A stretch of 64,000 bases of DNA from Bombella saccharophila (GTDB lineage Bacteria; Pseudomonadota; Alphaproteobacteria; Acetobacterales; Acetobacteraceae), in assembly GCF_026385475.1 (NCBI RefSeq), contig NZ_JANIDW010000001.1, forward strand, positions 806,001-870,000. The letters run 5' to 3'. The notes under the pieces are model-generated. The model searched no databases, was not told the DNA's origin, and was given only the letters and a program-made list of their open reading frames with translations. Numbering within the stretch: position 1 is the stretch's first letter; every line of letters starts with the position of its first letter. A program made the position numbers and the translations under genes. Positions 31,338 to 44,166 of this stretch are shown here, in pieces.

Positions 31338-32330
31338 ATGACGCAGCACTTATCCTCCTCTCCGACCTCACAGTCTGTAGCCGTTCTTATGGGCGGGACC
31401 TCCAGCGAGCGCAGTGTAAGCCTCTCCAGCGGCAAAGCCGTCACGGCGGCTTTAAAAGAAGCCGGACATCACGTCCACGCGCTTGATGTCGGGCCGGACA
31501 TCACCACGACCATCGCCGCGTTAAAAGCCTGCCGCCCAACAGTTGTCTTTAATGCACTGCATGGCCCCGGTGGGGAGGATGGTGCCATTCAGGGCGTGTT
31601 AGAATGGCTAGGCCTGCCCTACACACATTCCGGCATTTTAGCCTCGGCAATAGCGATGAATAAGGCCACCACCCGCATGGCCCTCCAAGCAGCTGGCCTA
31701 CCCGTGGCAGAGGGCTGCCTCATCACCCCCGCCGCCCTTATTGACCGTGCCCCCCTTCCCGCGCCTTATGTTCTCAAACCAGTCGCCGAAGGCTCCTCTG
31801 TTGGGGTGCATATTCTCCATCAAGATGATAAATCAACACGCCGTACGATTGCGGAATCATGGACCTATGGCCCACAGATTTTGGCTGAACACTTCATCCC
31901 CGGACGGGAACTTACCGTAGCTGTATTAGGGGATACCCCCCTCGCTGTGACAGAAATTCTCCCCCAAGAAGGCGGGGGATTTTATGACTTCGCTGCAAAA
32001 TATCAGGCGAATGGCTCCCGCCATATCATTCCCGCCCCCCTGCCCACATCCATCACTGAGCGCGCCCTCGCCCTAGCATGCCAAGCTCATCATGCCCTTG
32101 GCTGCAAGGGGGCAAGCCGGACGGATTATCGCTATGATGAGCAAACTCATCAGCTCGTGATTTTGGAGGTCAATACCCAACCGGGGATGACAGCAACCTC
32201 CCTCCTGCCAGAGCAAGCCGCCGCGCGTGGGGTCAACTACCCGCAACTTTGTGATTGGTTGATCAAAGACGCGCTGGGCCAAGCAAGCCCCCTTACCCTG
32301 ACATCTCTACCTTCGACACATACAGCCTAA
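31338..32330 (+). CDS. ddl: D-alanine--D-alanine ligase
   Basis: 330 residues from ATG 31338; an in-frame TTG at 31332 adds two residues. ATP-grasp enzyme: MGGTSSERSVSLSSG opening, HGPGGEDGAIQG, YVLKPVAEGSSVGVH and the metal site LEVNTQPGMT. It supplies the D-Ala-D-Ala used by MurF. Placed between murB and ftsQ, the standard alphaproteobacterial dcw order. Confidence 0.96.
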   Translation: MTQHLSSSPTSQSVAVLMGGTSSERSVSLSSGKAVTAALKEAGHHVHALDVGPDITTTIAALKACRPTVVFNALHGPGGEDGAIQGVLEWLGLPYTHSGILASAIAMNKATTRMALQAAGLPVAEGCLITPAALIDRAPLPAPYVLKPVAEGSSVGVHILHQDDKSTRRTIAESWTYGPQILAEHFIPGRELTVAVLGDTPLAVTEILPQEGGGFYDFAAKYQANGSRHIIPAPLPTSITERALALACQAHHALGCKGASRTDYRYDEQTHQLVILEVNTQPGMTATSLLPEQAAARGVNYPQLCDWLIKDALGQASPLTLTSLPSTHTA

Positions 32331-32336
32331 CACCCT

Positions 32337-33230
32337 ATGGCGTTTTTCTTCAAAAAACGGCCTCACATGCCGCTAGACCCTTACGAGGACCGCCCCTCTC
32401 GCCTCTTTCTCTTTTGGCAGCGTCAAAAGATGATTCTCCGGCGATTGAGCATTGTCATTCTCGTTGGGGTACTCCTCGCTGGAACAAGTTGGTTGGCATG
32501 GCTCAGCCTAGGTGGCCATGCTTTTACCAACGCCTTAACCGAACGCTTCGCCCAGCTAGACCCCCTCCGCATCCGTCACATCACCATAACAGGCCGCCAT
32601 TTAACTGATGAAAGCGACGTGATGGAAGCCCTCGGCACGGGCTTAGACCATTCGCTCTTCGGTTTCTCCGTAGAGGATGCCCGCAAACGCCTTGATAAAC
32701 TACCCTTTATTGAGCATTCGACCGTCGAGCGTCATCTACCCGATACAGTCCTCATCACGTTGGAAGAAAAACACCCTATCGCCATCTGGCAGATTGATGG
32801 CCATTTCATTCTCATCAACCAAAAAGGCGATAATGTCTCCCAGCAAGAGCTTACCGCACATAACCGCTCTGCTTTTCGCAAATTACCACTCGTTGTCGGG
32901 GCTGGGGCCAATTTAGAAGCCGCCTCTATTTTAGGGTTATTAGACCATTATCCCGACATTAATAGCCATGTTCTTGCCTTTATCCGTATCGGACAAAGAC
33001 GTTGGAATATTCTAATGCAAAATGGCACAACCCTCCTCCTGCCCGAAGGGGCAGAGGCTGCCGCTTTGGAGCGCCTGCATAGCTACCAAACGGAATACCA
33101 ACTCCTTGACCGTCCCTTAAAGACCATTGACATGCGCCTACCCGATCGTATGGTCATTCATCCCGCCACCCCCAGTACTGACCAGGATAACCCAACACCA
33201 TCGTCCACGCCGCCGACAATTGGACATTAA
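32337..33230 (+). CDS. ftsQ: Cell division protein FtsQ
   Basis: 297 residues. A cytoplasmic tail of about 40 residues and one membrane segment (LSIVILVGVLLAGTSWLAWL) precede a POTRA domain beginning at IRHITITGRHLTDESDV, then the FtsQ beta domain containing PDTVLITLEEKHPIAIWQ. It recruits FtsL and FtsB to the septum. Starts 6 bp after ddl. Confidence 0.95.
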   Translation: MAFFFKKRPHMPLDPYEDRPSRLFLFWQRQKMILRRLSIVILVGVLLAGTSWLAWLSLGGHAFTNALTERFAQLDPLRIRHITITGRHLTDESDVMEALGTGLDHSLFGFSVEDARKRLDKLPFIEHSTVERHLPDTVLITLEEKHPIAIWQIDGHFILINQKGDNVSQQELTAHNRSAFRKLPLVVGAGANLEAASILGLLDHYPDINSHVLAFIRIGQRRWNILMQNGTTLLLPEGAEAAALERLHSYQTEYQLLDRPLKTIDMRLPDRMVIHPATPSTDQDNPTPSSTPPTIGH

Positions 33231-33236
33231 GCCATT

Positions 33237-34568
33237 ATGACATCTTCCCTCCCCTCACATACACAGGCTTTTCCCGTCCCCCAGCAGGATCGTGCCGTCC
33301 TCCCCATCCTCCCCTCAGAGGAGCAACAAGGCTTTGTTTGGACCCCCGGTTTAAAGGCGGTCTTGGATATTGGTTCCACCAAAATCACCTGCTTGATCGG
33401 ACAAGGCTTAAAAAATGGGGGCTTACGTGTTCTTAGTTGGGGATGGAGACGCTCCGAGGGGGTTAATTCTGGCGCGATTGTTGATACAGCAAAGCTAGAG
33501 CGTGTTATCCGCGCTACCGTCGGTGATGCAGAGCGAAAAATTAGCCGTCGTATTCGAGATGTAACCGTCAATCTTTCCTGTGGTGCTCCCCGCAGTTACC
33601 ATCTTGATACCTATCTCTCCCCCAATGGACGAGAAGTTGATGAAGCAGACTTACAAGAGCTTTACGAACAAGCCCGCTATGACGCTATAGAAACCGATCG
33701 CCGCATCATCCATGCTATGCCGCTAGGCTTTAACATTGATGAGAGCATCACCGTCCTCAACCCTTGTGGCCATCAATGCGAAAGATTAATGGGCAAGTTT
33801 CATATTATTGATGCCCAAACAAGTGTGATCCACACATTAGATGCCGTCCTACAGCGGGCTGAGCTTCGCGCTATTGATATACTCTCCAGCCCCATTGCCT
33901 CCGGCATCGCCGTGACGGACCATGACGAGCGCGACCTTGGCGTAACTGTCGTCGATATGGGGGCAGGCACTACGACATTGGCTGTTTTTGCCCGTGGGCG
34001 TGTCCTTTATACACGGCATATTCGGGTGGGTAGCCATCATATCACACGCGATATTGCCCTTGCTCTTTCAATCCCCATCGACGCGGCAGAACGTCTTAAA
34101 ACACTCTATGGCGTAGCATATGCTTCCGCTGATGATGCCAGCCTTCCCATTGCCCTTCCTCTCTCGCATCATAATGGCATACGCCAAATTACACGGGCCG
34201 ATATTGTCCGCGCTATCGCCCCCCGCGTAGAAGAGACATTAGAGATGCTCCGCCACGAGCTTAACGGCGCAGGCCTTGGCCGCCCCGCAGAAGGCCGCGT
34301 TGTCCTCACAGGCGGTGGGGCTTTGCTCAACGGTCTTGATAGCGTCGCCGCAGAAATCTTAAACCGCCCCGTCCAAGTTCGTCCTCCCAGTGGGATACGT
34401 GGTTTACCAGAATCCAGCCATCCCTCCATATGGGCAGGGTTTTCTACCGCGGCAGGCTTATTGGCTTGGTCCGCTGGCGCGCGCAGTAGCTTTTGCTTAG
34501 CAGAACAACACGCCCCTACACGCGGGCTTGGTAAACGACTAGCTGGCCTATTGCGCAAAAAACTATAA
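33237..34568 (+). CDS. ftsA: Cell division protein FtsA
   Basis: 443 residues, actin-like ATPase. Phosphate-1 loop AVLDIGSTKITCLIG starts near residue 41, phosphate-2 VVDMGAGTTTLAVF near 240, adenosine motif VVLTGGGALLNGL near 360. The C-terminus ends in a short basic amphipathic stretch (LGKRLAGLLRKKL) suited to membrane targeting. It tethers FtsZ filaments to the membrane. Confidence 0.97.
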   Translation: MTSSLPSHTQAFPVPQQDRAVLPILPSEEQQGFVWTPGLKAVLDIGSTKITCLIGQGLKNGGLRVLSWGWRRSEGVNSGAIVDTAKLERVIRATVGDAERKISRRIRDVTVNLSCGAPRSYHLDTYLSPNGREVDEADLQELYEQARYDAIETDRRIIHAMPLGFNIDESITVLNPCGHQCERLMGKFHIIDAQTSVIHTLDAVLQRAELRAIDILSSPIASGIAVTDHDERDLGVTVVDMGAGTTTLAVFARGRVLYTRHIRVGSHHITRDIALALSIPIDAAERLKTLYGVAYASADDASLPIALPLSHHNGIRQITRADIVRAIAPRVEETLEMLRHELNGAGLGRPAEGRVVLTGGGALLNGLDSVAAEILNRPVQVRPPSGIRGLPESSHPSIWAGFSTAAGLLAWSAGARSSFCLAEQHAPTRGLGKRLAGLLRKKL

Positions 34569-34696
34569 TTTGGTTAGGATAATCAATATTTAAGGTTACA
34601 TTTGTAAGCTCAGATGGTAGCCTACCACTACTTTGTAGCTGCCGTGTATTTTCTACGGTCCGCCTCGTACATAACCCCAGCCGGAGCAAGATCATT

Positions 34697-36127
34697 ATGT
34701 CATTAACGCTGACACCAACCACCCCCGGTTTGAGTGCTGTAAGCCCCCCACGTATTACTGTTATTGGGGTTGGCGGCGGCGGTGTTAATGCCGTTAATAA
34801 CATGATCACCAGCCAATTGCGCGGGGTCAATTTTATCGCGGCTAATACGGATGCCCAACAGCTAGCCCTCTCCAAAGCAGAGACACGCCTACAGCTCGGC
34901 CCCACCTTAACACGCGGTCTGGGGGCCGGTGCTAAACCAGAAGTTGGTCGCCAATCCGCCGAAGAAGTGGAAGATGAGATCCGCCAACATCTCGAAGGGG
35001 TGGACCTCGTTTTCGTCACCGCTGGTATGGGCGGGGGGACAGGGACTGGTGCCGCCCCTGTGGTTGCACGTATTGCCCATGAGACCGGTGCTCTAACCAT
35101 TGGCGTTGTTTCCAAACCATTTGATTTTGAAGGCTCCCGCCGAGGGCGCGCTGCTGCAGCCGGCATTGCCGAGCTGGAAAAATACGTTGATACTTTACTC
35201 GTTATCCCCAACCAAAATCTTTTCGGCAGTGCCTCTCTGACAACCTCGTTGGTTGAGGCCTTCGCTATGGCGGATGATGTCCTCTATAGCGGTGTACGCA
35301 GTGTTACGGACCTCATGGTCGAAGCCGGCTATCAAAATCTCGACTTTGCTGATGTCCGTACCGTCATGAGCGGTATGGGCAAGGCAATGATGGGTATTGG
35401 GACAGCCTCCGCCGAAGAAGATGGCGAGGATTGGGCCATTACAGCTGCTGAGCGTGCTATTTCTAACCCTCTATTAGAGGAAACCTCTATTAAGGGGGCC
35501 CGTGCTTTGCTGGTCAATGTCACGCTAGGGCCAGATATGAGCTTACTTGCCTATAACCAAATTATGAATCTCATTCGCGAGACAGCGGATTGCGATGACG
35601 AAGAGATTAATAGCGGCTTTGTCGTCAATGAGAATATGAAAGGCAAAGTACAAGTCTCTGTTATTGCCACGGGGCTAGATGGCCGGCTCCATGCCGTTAC
35701 ACGGGAGGGTAATACTGCCGAAACCCCAACCGCAGAAACGCCCTCTCACCCACAAAAAGACGATACATCAACTGTAGCTGAGACAAACCCCTCATCCTCC
35801 AGCCCTGCTGAGGCCCAAACCTCTGAGCCTCATGCTGAGGATATTCCTCACCAGATTGCTGGCAGCTCCATCCCCCTAGCCTCCCATAATGCCCTTTACA
35901 CTCCGCAAGAGCGTGAATCTCTGGAAGTTTCGCGCCCTCAAGAGGACGCTACACAAACAGGTGGTGGGCTTTTTAGCCGCTTTTTTCGGACCCGCCCTAC
36001 CCCCGAGGCAGAGCGTAAAACCCCCACCCCACCCACGGAGCCAAAGCGGCATGACCAGCCCCTTCCCCCAAATGAGGAAGATGACCTAAACATCCCAACC
36101 TATTTACGACGCGGCCCTAAATCATAA
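34697..36127 (+). CDS. ftsZ: Cell division protein FtsZ
   Basis: 476 residues. Tubulin-like GTPase core to about residue 320 with GGGGVNAVNNM near the start and the tubulin signature GGGTGTG (112-118). A linker of about 140 residues rich in Pro, Thr, Ser and Glu follows, then the conserved C-terminal peptide LNIPTYLRR (464-472) that binds FtsA. The 128-bp ftsA-ftsZ gap may hold an extra promoter; CCGGAG precedes the ATG at about 12 nt. Confidence 0.98.
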   Translation: MSLTLTPTTPGLSAVSPPRITVIGVGGGGVNAVNNMITSQLRGVNFIAANTDAQQLALSKAETRLQLGPTLTRGLGAGAKPEVGRQSAEEVEDEIRQHLEGVDLVFVTAGMGGGTGTGAAPVVARIAHETGALTIGVVSKPFDFEGSRRGRAAAAGIAELEKYVDTLLVIPNQNLFGSASLTTSLVEAFAMADDVLYSGVRSVTDLMVEAGYQNLDFADVRTVMSGMGKAMMGIGTASAEEDGEDWAITAAERAISNPLLEETSIKGARALLVNVTLGPDMSLLAYNQIMNLIRETADCDDEEINSGFVVNENMKGKVQVSVIATGLDGRLHAVTREGNTAETPTAETPSHPQKDDTSTVAETNPSSSSPAEAQTSEPHAEDIPHQIAGSSIPLASHNALYTPQERESLEVSRPQEDATQTGGGLFSRFFRTRPTPEAERKTPTPPTEPKRHDQPLPPNEEDDLNIPTYLRRGPKS

Positions 36128-36191
36128 CAAAGCCTAGGGACAGAGCCCTTGTCGTTATCAGGCTTGTTCTATCACGTTGGATGAGGCTCGC

Positions 36192-37250
36192 ATGCTTGCG
36201 CAACCTGCTTATATGGAACCTACAACATATCGCAGGTTGCGCCTGCCTCACCCCAAAAAGCATCGTCGCCCTCTCCAACAAACTACATTAAAACACGCGA
36301 TCCATTGTCGGGGTGTCGGTTTACATAGCGGCCGCCCCGTTACCCTACGGCTTATCCCGGCCCCCGCTCATACAGGCTTACGCTTCCAACGTTTGGATTG
36401 CCCCGGTACCCCTTCCTTCCGTCTCACGCCAGAATGCATCATCAATAGCCCTCTAGCGACGGTCGCCTCTGCGCCTGGGCAAACGGGGCTTCACATCGCC
36501 ACGATTGAACATCTCCTTGCGGCTCTTCATGCCTGCAAAATTGATAATCTTCTTATCCAGGTCGATGATGCAGAACTCCCCATTTTAGATGGCTGTGCCT
36601 CGTCTTTTCTCTTCCTCTTAGAAGCCGCAGGCCGTACCGCTCTCAACGCACCTCGCCACGTCATTCACATCTGCCGTCCCGTTTCTGTACAGGGGAAAAA
36701 TGGGGCTTATGCTCGTCTTGCACCGCACCATACTGGACACCTCCATCTCTCTTTAAGTATCGACTTCCCCGCCCCGGCTATTGGCCAGCAATCTTATGCA
36801 CTAACACTGGCTAAAGAGCCTTTTAAACGCGATATCGCCTTCGCCCGCACCTTTGTAAACTACGAAGATATTGCCCCCCTTCATGCTCAAGGCCTCGCCC
36901 TTGGGGGAACCCTAGAGAACGCTTTGGTCATCCAACATGACCATGCCCTCAACCCTGGCGGTATGCGCCGTCCTGATGAATGTGTCCGCCATAAAATGCT
37001 TGATGCAATTGGGGACCTTTATTGTGCTGGTTATGGTCTCTCCGGCCAATTTGAGGGGTATAAAACAGGCCATGCCCTTAATAACCAACTTTTGCGTGCG
37101 GTGTTATCATCTCGCAATAACTGGCAGTTTATTGCAGATTCCGCACCTGACCTTCCTTTACCTAGGAAGAATATCAGGCTAAAGGAAAAGAACCCTCTTC
37201 CCCTAGAAAACTCCCATGCTATAAGAAAATCATGGTCAGCAGCATCCTAA
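36192..37250 (+). CDS. lpxC: UDP-3-O-acyl-GlcNAc deacetylase
   Basis: 352 residues from ATG 36192 (GGATGAGG just upstream); TTG 36177 and ATG 36213 are alternatives. GVGLHSGRPVTLRL opens the enzyme, TIEHLLAALHA and HKMLDAIGD (H267, D271) supply zinc ligands and the C-terminal GHALNN carries the catalytic His. It is the committed step of lipid A synthesis, so the cell has an LPS outer membrane. Its 3' end overlaps bamD by 19 bp. Confidence 0.96.
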   Translation: MLAQPAYMEPTTYRRLRLPHPKKHRRPLQQTTLKHAIHCRGVGLHSGRPVTLRLIPAPAHTGLRFQRLDCPGTPSFRLTPECIINSPLATVASAPGQTGLHIATIEHLLAALHACKIDNLLIQVDDAELPILDGCASSFLFLLEAAGRTALNAPRHVIHICRPVSVQGKNGAYARLAPHHTGHLHLSLSIDFPAPAIGQQSYALTLAKEPFKRDIAFARTFVNYEDIAPLHAQGLALGGTLENALVIQHDHALNPGGMRRPDECVRHKMLDAIGDLYCAGYGLSGQFEGYKTGHALNNQLLRAVLSSRNNWQFIADSAPDLPLPRKNIRLKEKNPLPLENSHAIRKSWSAAS

Positions 37251-38278
37251 ACTCACATAATACCCGCTCTCGTTTCTATCTTTCGGCTTTTACAGCTCCT
37301 GTTCTGCTAGGGTTTGCCCTGCTCACTGGCTGCTCATCGGATGCCGATATTCAGGCGAAATTGCCACGCACCGCAGATGCCGAAACCCTCTATAATTACG
37401 GGATTGATGCCCTCCATGGGGGCCATTATAAGCTCGCTAGTGCCGAGTTTGAGCTTCTGCAACAAAATTACCCTTATTCCGGCTATACTGGTAATGCGGA
37501 GCTGATGGAGGGGTATGCCTATTACCTCCAGGGCGAATATGCCCTCTCCGTCCAGCAGTTAGAACGCTATCTGCAACTCCACCCCACCAGCCCAGATGCC
37601 GCTTATGCCTATTATCTGCGCGGCTTGTGCTATTATGAGCAGATCGGCGATGTCTCGCGCGATCAACTTGGCACGCTAGAGGCTATGGACGCCCTGCAAG
37701 AAGTCATTACCCGTTTCCCCCAAACCTCTTACGCACGCGATGCGCAATTGAAGGTTGATCTCTGCCGCGATCATCTCGCCGGGAAAGAGATGTATGTAGG
37801 GCGTTATTATCAGCGTGAGAAAGACTATCAAGCCGCCTATGGGCGGTATCAGCGCGTTATCCAAGACTTCCAAACGACCAACCATGTGCCAGAAGCCCTT
37901 GAGCGTCTTGTAGAAGTGAACCTTGATCTTGGCTTACCAGATGAGGCCCGCCAAGCGGCGGCCGTATTAGGCTATAACGCGCCTGATAGCCGTTGGTATC
38001 ATTTAGCCTATAATAAGCTAAAAGCTAACCATCAACTTACGCCACAACTTCGCAAGCCAGAGCCCCTACGCAAAGAGCCTAAAGAAAAGCGTCATCGCAC
38101 TAAACATCACCGTGATGCATTAGTGCCTGCCCCCATGGTTAGCCACCCCGCTCAGCCAGATTCCGTCATTACACAGCCGGTCTCGGAGACACGCTCTAAC
38201 CCTGTAACCTCGATTGATATCCCCCCAACAACGACAACCACCCCGCCGCCTACCAACAAGGCTAAGGGAGCCAAATAA
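37232..38278 (+). CDS. bamD: Outer-membrane assembly lipoprotein BamD
   Basis: 348 residues. Signal peptide with a perfect lipobox LLTGC (Cys34), then TPR units from about residue 45 to 250 (ETLYNYGIDALHGGHYKLA, then YPYSGYTGNAELMEGYAYY, YPYS-type BamD motifs). The last 80 residues are a Pro/Thr/Lys-rich tail absent from shorter BamDs. It is an essential part of the Bam complex. Last gene of the dcw run; a strong terminator follows. Confidence 0.94.
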   Translation: MVSSILNSHNTRSRFYLSAFTAPVLLGFALLTGCSSDADIQAKLPRTADAETLYNYGIDALHGGHYKLASAEFELLQQNYPYSGYTGNAELMEGYAYYLQGEYALSVQQLERYLQLHPTSPDAAYAYYLRGLCYYEQIGDVSRDQLGTLEAMDALQEVITRFPQTSYARDAQLKVDLCRDHLAGKEMYVGRYYQREKDYQAAYGRYQRVIQDFQTTNHVPEALERLVEVNLDLGLPDEARQAAAVLGYNAPDSRWYHLAYNKLKANHQLTPQLRKPEPLRKEPKEKRHRTKHHRDALVPAPMVSHPAQPDSVITQPVSETRSNPVTSIDIPPTTTTTPPPTNKAKGAK

Positions 38279-38288
38279 GCCTCATCAC

Positions 38289-38334
38289 AAGGCCAGTTAG
38301 ACGAGGTACCCCTTGCTTAACTGGCCTTTTCTTC
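38289..38334 (+). terminator. Rho-independent terminator closing the dcw cluster
   Basis: AAGGCCAGTTA (38289-38299) pairs perfectly with TAACTGGCCTT (38318-38328) around an 18-nt loop and is followed by a T-rich tail. Confidence 0.88.
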
Positions 38335-38410
38335 TCATATATTTGACATTGCATCATTTAAACACCACGGCAGCAATACGCCATCTTGGCCGAGTTCTGG
38401 AGGCTGCATT

Positions 38411-42219
<3,809 letters not shown>

Positions 42220-42228
42220 AGACAATCC

Positions 42229-43590
42229 ATGCCCACTATATCACCAACCCACCATCCCCTCCTGATGCTCACAACCGGCCTCATCGCTATTGTGCTGCTT
42301 ATTGGGGTGTCCGTCCTCATCTCCCTTTCGGAGATTTCCTTCGCTGCGGCGCGCGAGACGCGTATGCGTGCCCTAGCCGAGGCTGGGGATAAACGCGCCC
42401 GCGCCTTCCTTCGCCTCCGCCGCAATAGCGGACAAGTGATGACGGCTATCCAAATCTGCCTCAACGCGGTTGGGATTCTCGGCGGTGTGATTGGTGATGC
42501 CCTCCTTACCGACCCCTTTGCCGATGGGCTTTGTGCGCTAGGCATGGCCGCCCCTTTAGCGGAGAAAATAGGCTCCTTCAGCTCCTTTATCCTCGTCACT
42601 GGGCTATTCGTCCTCTTTGCGGACCTCCTGCCCAAACGCACAGCGATGAACGCCCCGGATAAAATCGCCCTCGCTGTTGGATGGTTCCCCGCCCTTGTCC
42701 TAAAATTGCTTTACCCGGCTGTGTGGGTCTTTTCGCATATTGCAGACCTCATCTTAAAACTCCTGCGCATCCCTGCTACCGCCACGGTAGAGCCTGTCAC
42801 ACCGGAGGACCTCCGCGCCATTCTGGCCGCAGGTACAGCCTCTGGCGTGTTGCTAGAGCAAGAACATCAAATGATTCAAAATGTCATGGCCTTACAGACA
42901 CGCTCTGTGACCTCCGCCATGACCCCGCGTGATGAAATCGTCTATCTTGATGTCAATGAAAGCTTGGAGAGCCAACGCGATAAAGTCCGTGTCCGACCTT
43001 ACTCGCGCTATCCTTTATGTAATGGCTCGTTAGACCAAGTTATCGGCTCTATTCGGGCTGAAGATGTTCTCGTCGCTGTGGTGGATGAACCCGCCACTCT
43101 GACAAACCCTCAAAAAGCCCCTCCCAAACAAATCTTCAACATGCGGCGTGATGTTCTCTCCCTGCCCGATACGCTTAATCTTTGGGAGACGCTCGCGCAG
43201 TTCGATACACATGGGGCAGGTTTTGCGCTCATCTTTAACGAATATGGGTTAGTTGTTGGCCTCATCACCTATAAGGATATTATGGGTGCGCTCATGGATG
43301 GGCTTGCTAACCCATTTGAGGAACAAGCCATCGTCCGCCGTGATGATGATTCTTGGCTCATTGACGGGGCAGCCCCTGTTCTTGATGTCGTGCGGGAGCT
43401 TGATATTCCTCTCATTCTTGACCATGCCGAGTTTGATACAATCGGCGGCTTTGTCATCCACCGCCTCCGCCGTATGGCCCGCAAGGCTGATCGTATTGAG
43501 GTTGCAGGGTTCCGCTTTGAGGTAGTCGATGTCGAGCGATTCCGCATCAATCAGCTCCTCGTCACACGGATGAAGAAGGCCATTCCATGA
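42229..43590 (+). CDS. CNNM/CBS-domain membrane protein (hemolysin-C / CorC-like)
   Basis: 453 residues. The N-terminal DUF21/CNNM domain has about four membrane helices (LSEISFAAARETRMRAL is the family motif), then a CBS pair starting MTPRDEIVYLDVNES near residue 235 and a C-terminal CorC_HlyC domain (FDTIGGFVIHRLRRM). Relatives such as YtfL, CorC and TlyC are linked to Mg2+ or Co2+ efflux; the older 'hemolysin' name is not a reliable function. Overlaps pncA by ATGA. Confidence 0.9.
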   Translation: MPTISPTHHPLLMLTTGLIAIVLLIGVSVLISLSEISFAAARETRMRALAEAGDKRARAFLRLRRNSGQVMTAIQICLNAVGILGGVIGDALLTDPFADGLCALGMAAPLAEKIGSFSSFILVTGLFVLFADLLPKRTAMNAPDKIALAVGWFPALVLKLLYPAVWVFSHIADLILKLLRIPATATVEPVTPEDLRAILAAGTASGVLLEQEHQMIQNVMALQTRSVTSAMTPRDEIVYLDVNESLESQRDKVRVRPYSRYPLCNGSLDQVIGSIRAEDVLVAVVDEPATLTNPQKAPPKQIFNMRRDVLSLPDTLNLWETLAQFDTHGAGFALIFNEYGLVVGLITYKDIMGALMDGLANPFEEQAIVRRDDDSWLIDGAAPVLDVVRELDIPLILDHAEFDTIGGFVIHRLRRMARKADRIEVAGFRFEVVDVERFRINQLLVTRMKKAIP

Positions 43591-44165
43591 CGCCCTCTCT
43601 TGCCACACCGTACGGCACGGCCCAAGATGCGCTGCTCATTATCGATATGCAGCGGGACTTCATGCCCGGTGGGGCCTTACCTGTCTCCGATGGAGATAGG
43701 CTCATCCCTCATATCAATCAGCTAACAAAGCTTGGCTTTCGTGCCGTCATCGCTACGCAGGACTGGCACCCGGCAGGCCATTGCTCCTTCACCCAACAAG
43801 GCGGGCCTTGGCCTATCCATTGCCTCGCAGGCAGCCACGGTGCCGCCTTTGTGGATGGGTTAAACCACAACCCTATAACCCATATCATCCGCAAAGGCAC
43901 AGCATTGGGAGCAGACTCCAACTCCGCCTTTTACGATGATGCAGGCACATCCACCGGGCTAACCGCCCTGCTCAAAGGCTTAGGCGTATCCCGCGTCTTT
44001 CTCTGCGGTGTAGCGTTGGATGTCTGCGTGCTCGCAAGCGCGCGCCACGCCGTGCAGGATGGCTTTACCACCACCATCCTCCAACACGCCTCTGCGGGCA
44101 TCAACATCACGTCTGAATTTTTCGCAAAAGCCAAGCGTGAGCAGATTCATATCAGCAACCCCTAA
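43587..44165 (+). CDS. pncA: Nicotinamidase
   Basis: 192 residues, isochorismatase-like fold. Catalytic triad D20, K103 and C147 (IIDMQRDF, RKGTALGAD, GVALDVCVLASA); metal ligands in QDWHPAGH (D59, H61, H65). It deamidates nicotinamide to nicotinate for NAD salvage. Its stop is one base from that of the convergent glucanase gene. Confidence 0.95.
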   Translation: MTPSLATPYGTAQDALLIIDMQRDFMPGGALPVSDGDRLIPHINQLTKLGFRAVIATQDWHPAGHCSFTQQGGPWPIHCLAGSHGAAFVDGLNHNPITHIIRKGTALGADSNSAFYDDAGTSTGLTALLKGLGVSRVFLCGVALDVCVLASARHAVQDGFTTTILQHASAGINITSEFFAKAKREQIHISNP

Positions 44166-44166
44166 T

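Noticed and set aside
38335-38410. LexA-type SOS box upstream of recN
   Set aside because: No GTTC-N7-GTTC or comparable palindrome found; only a lone TTGACA without a -10.
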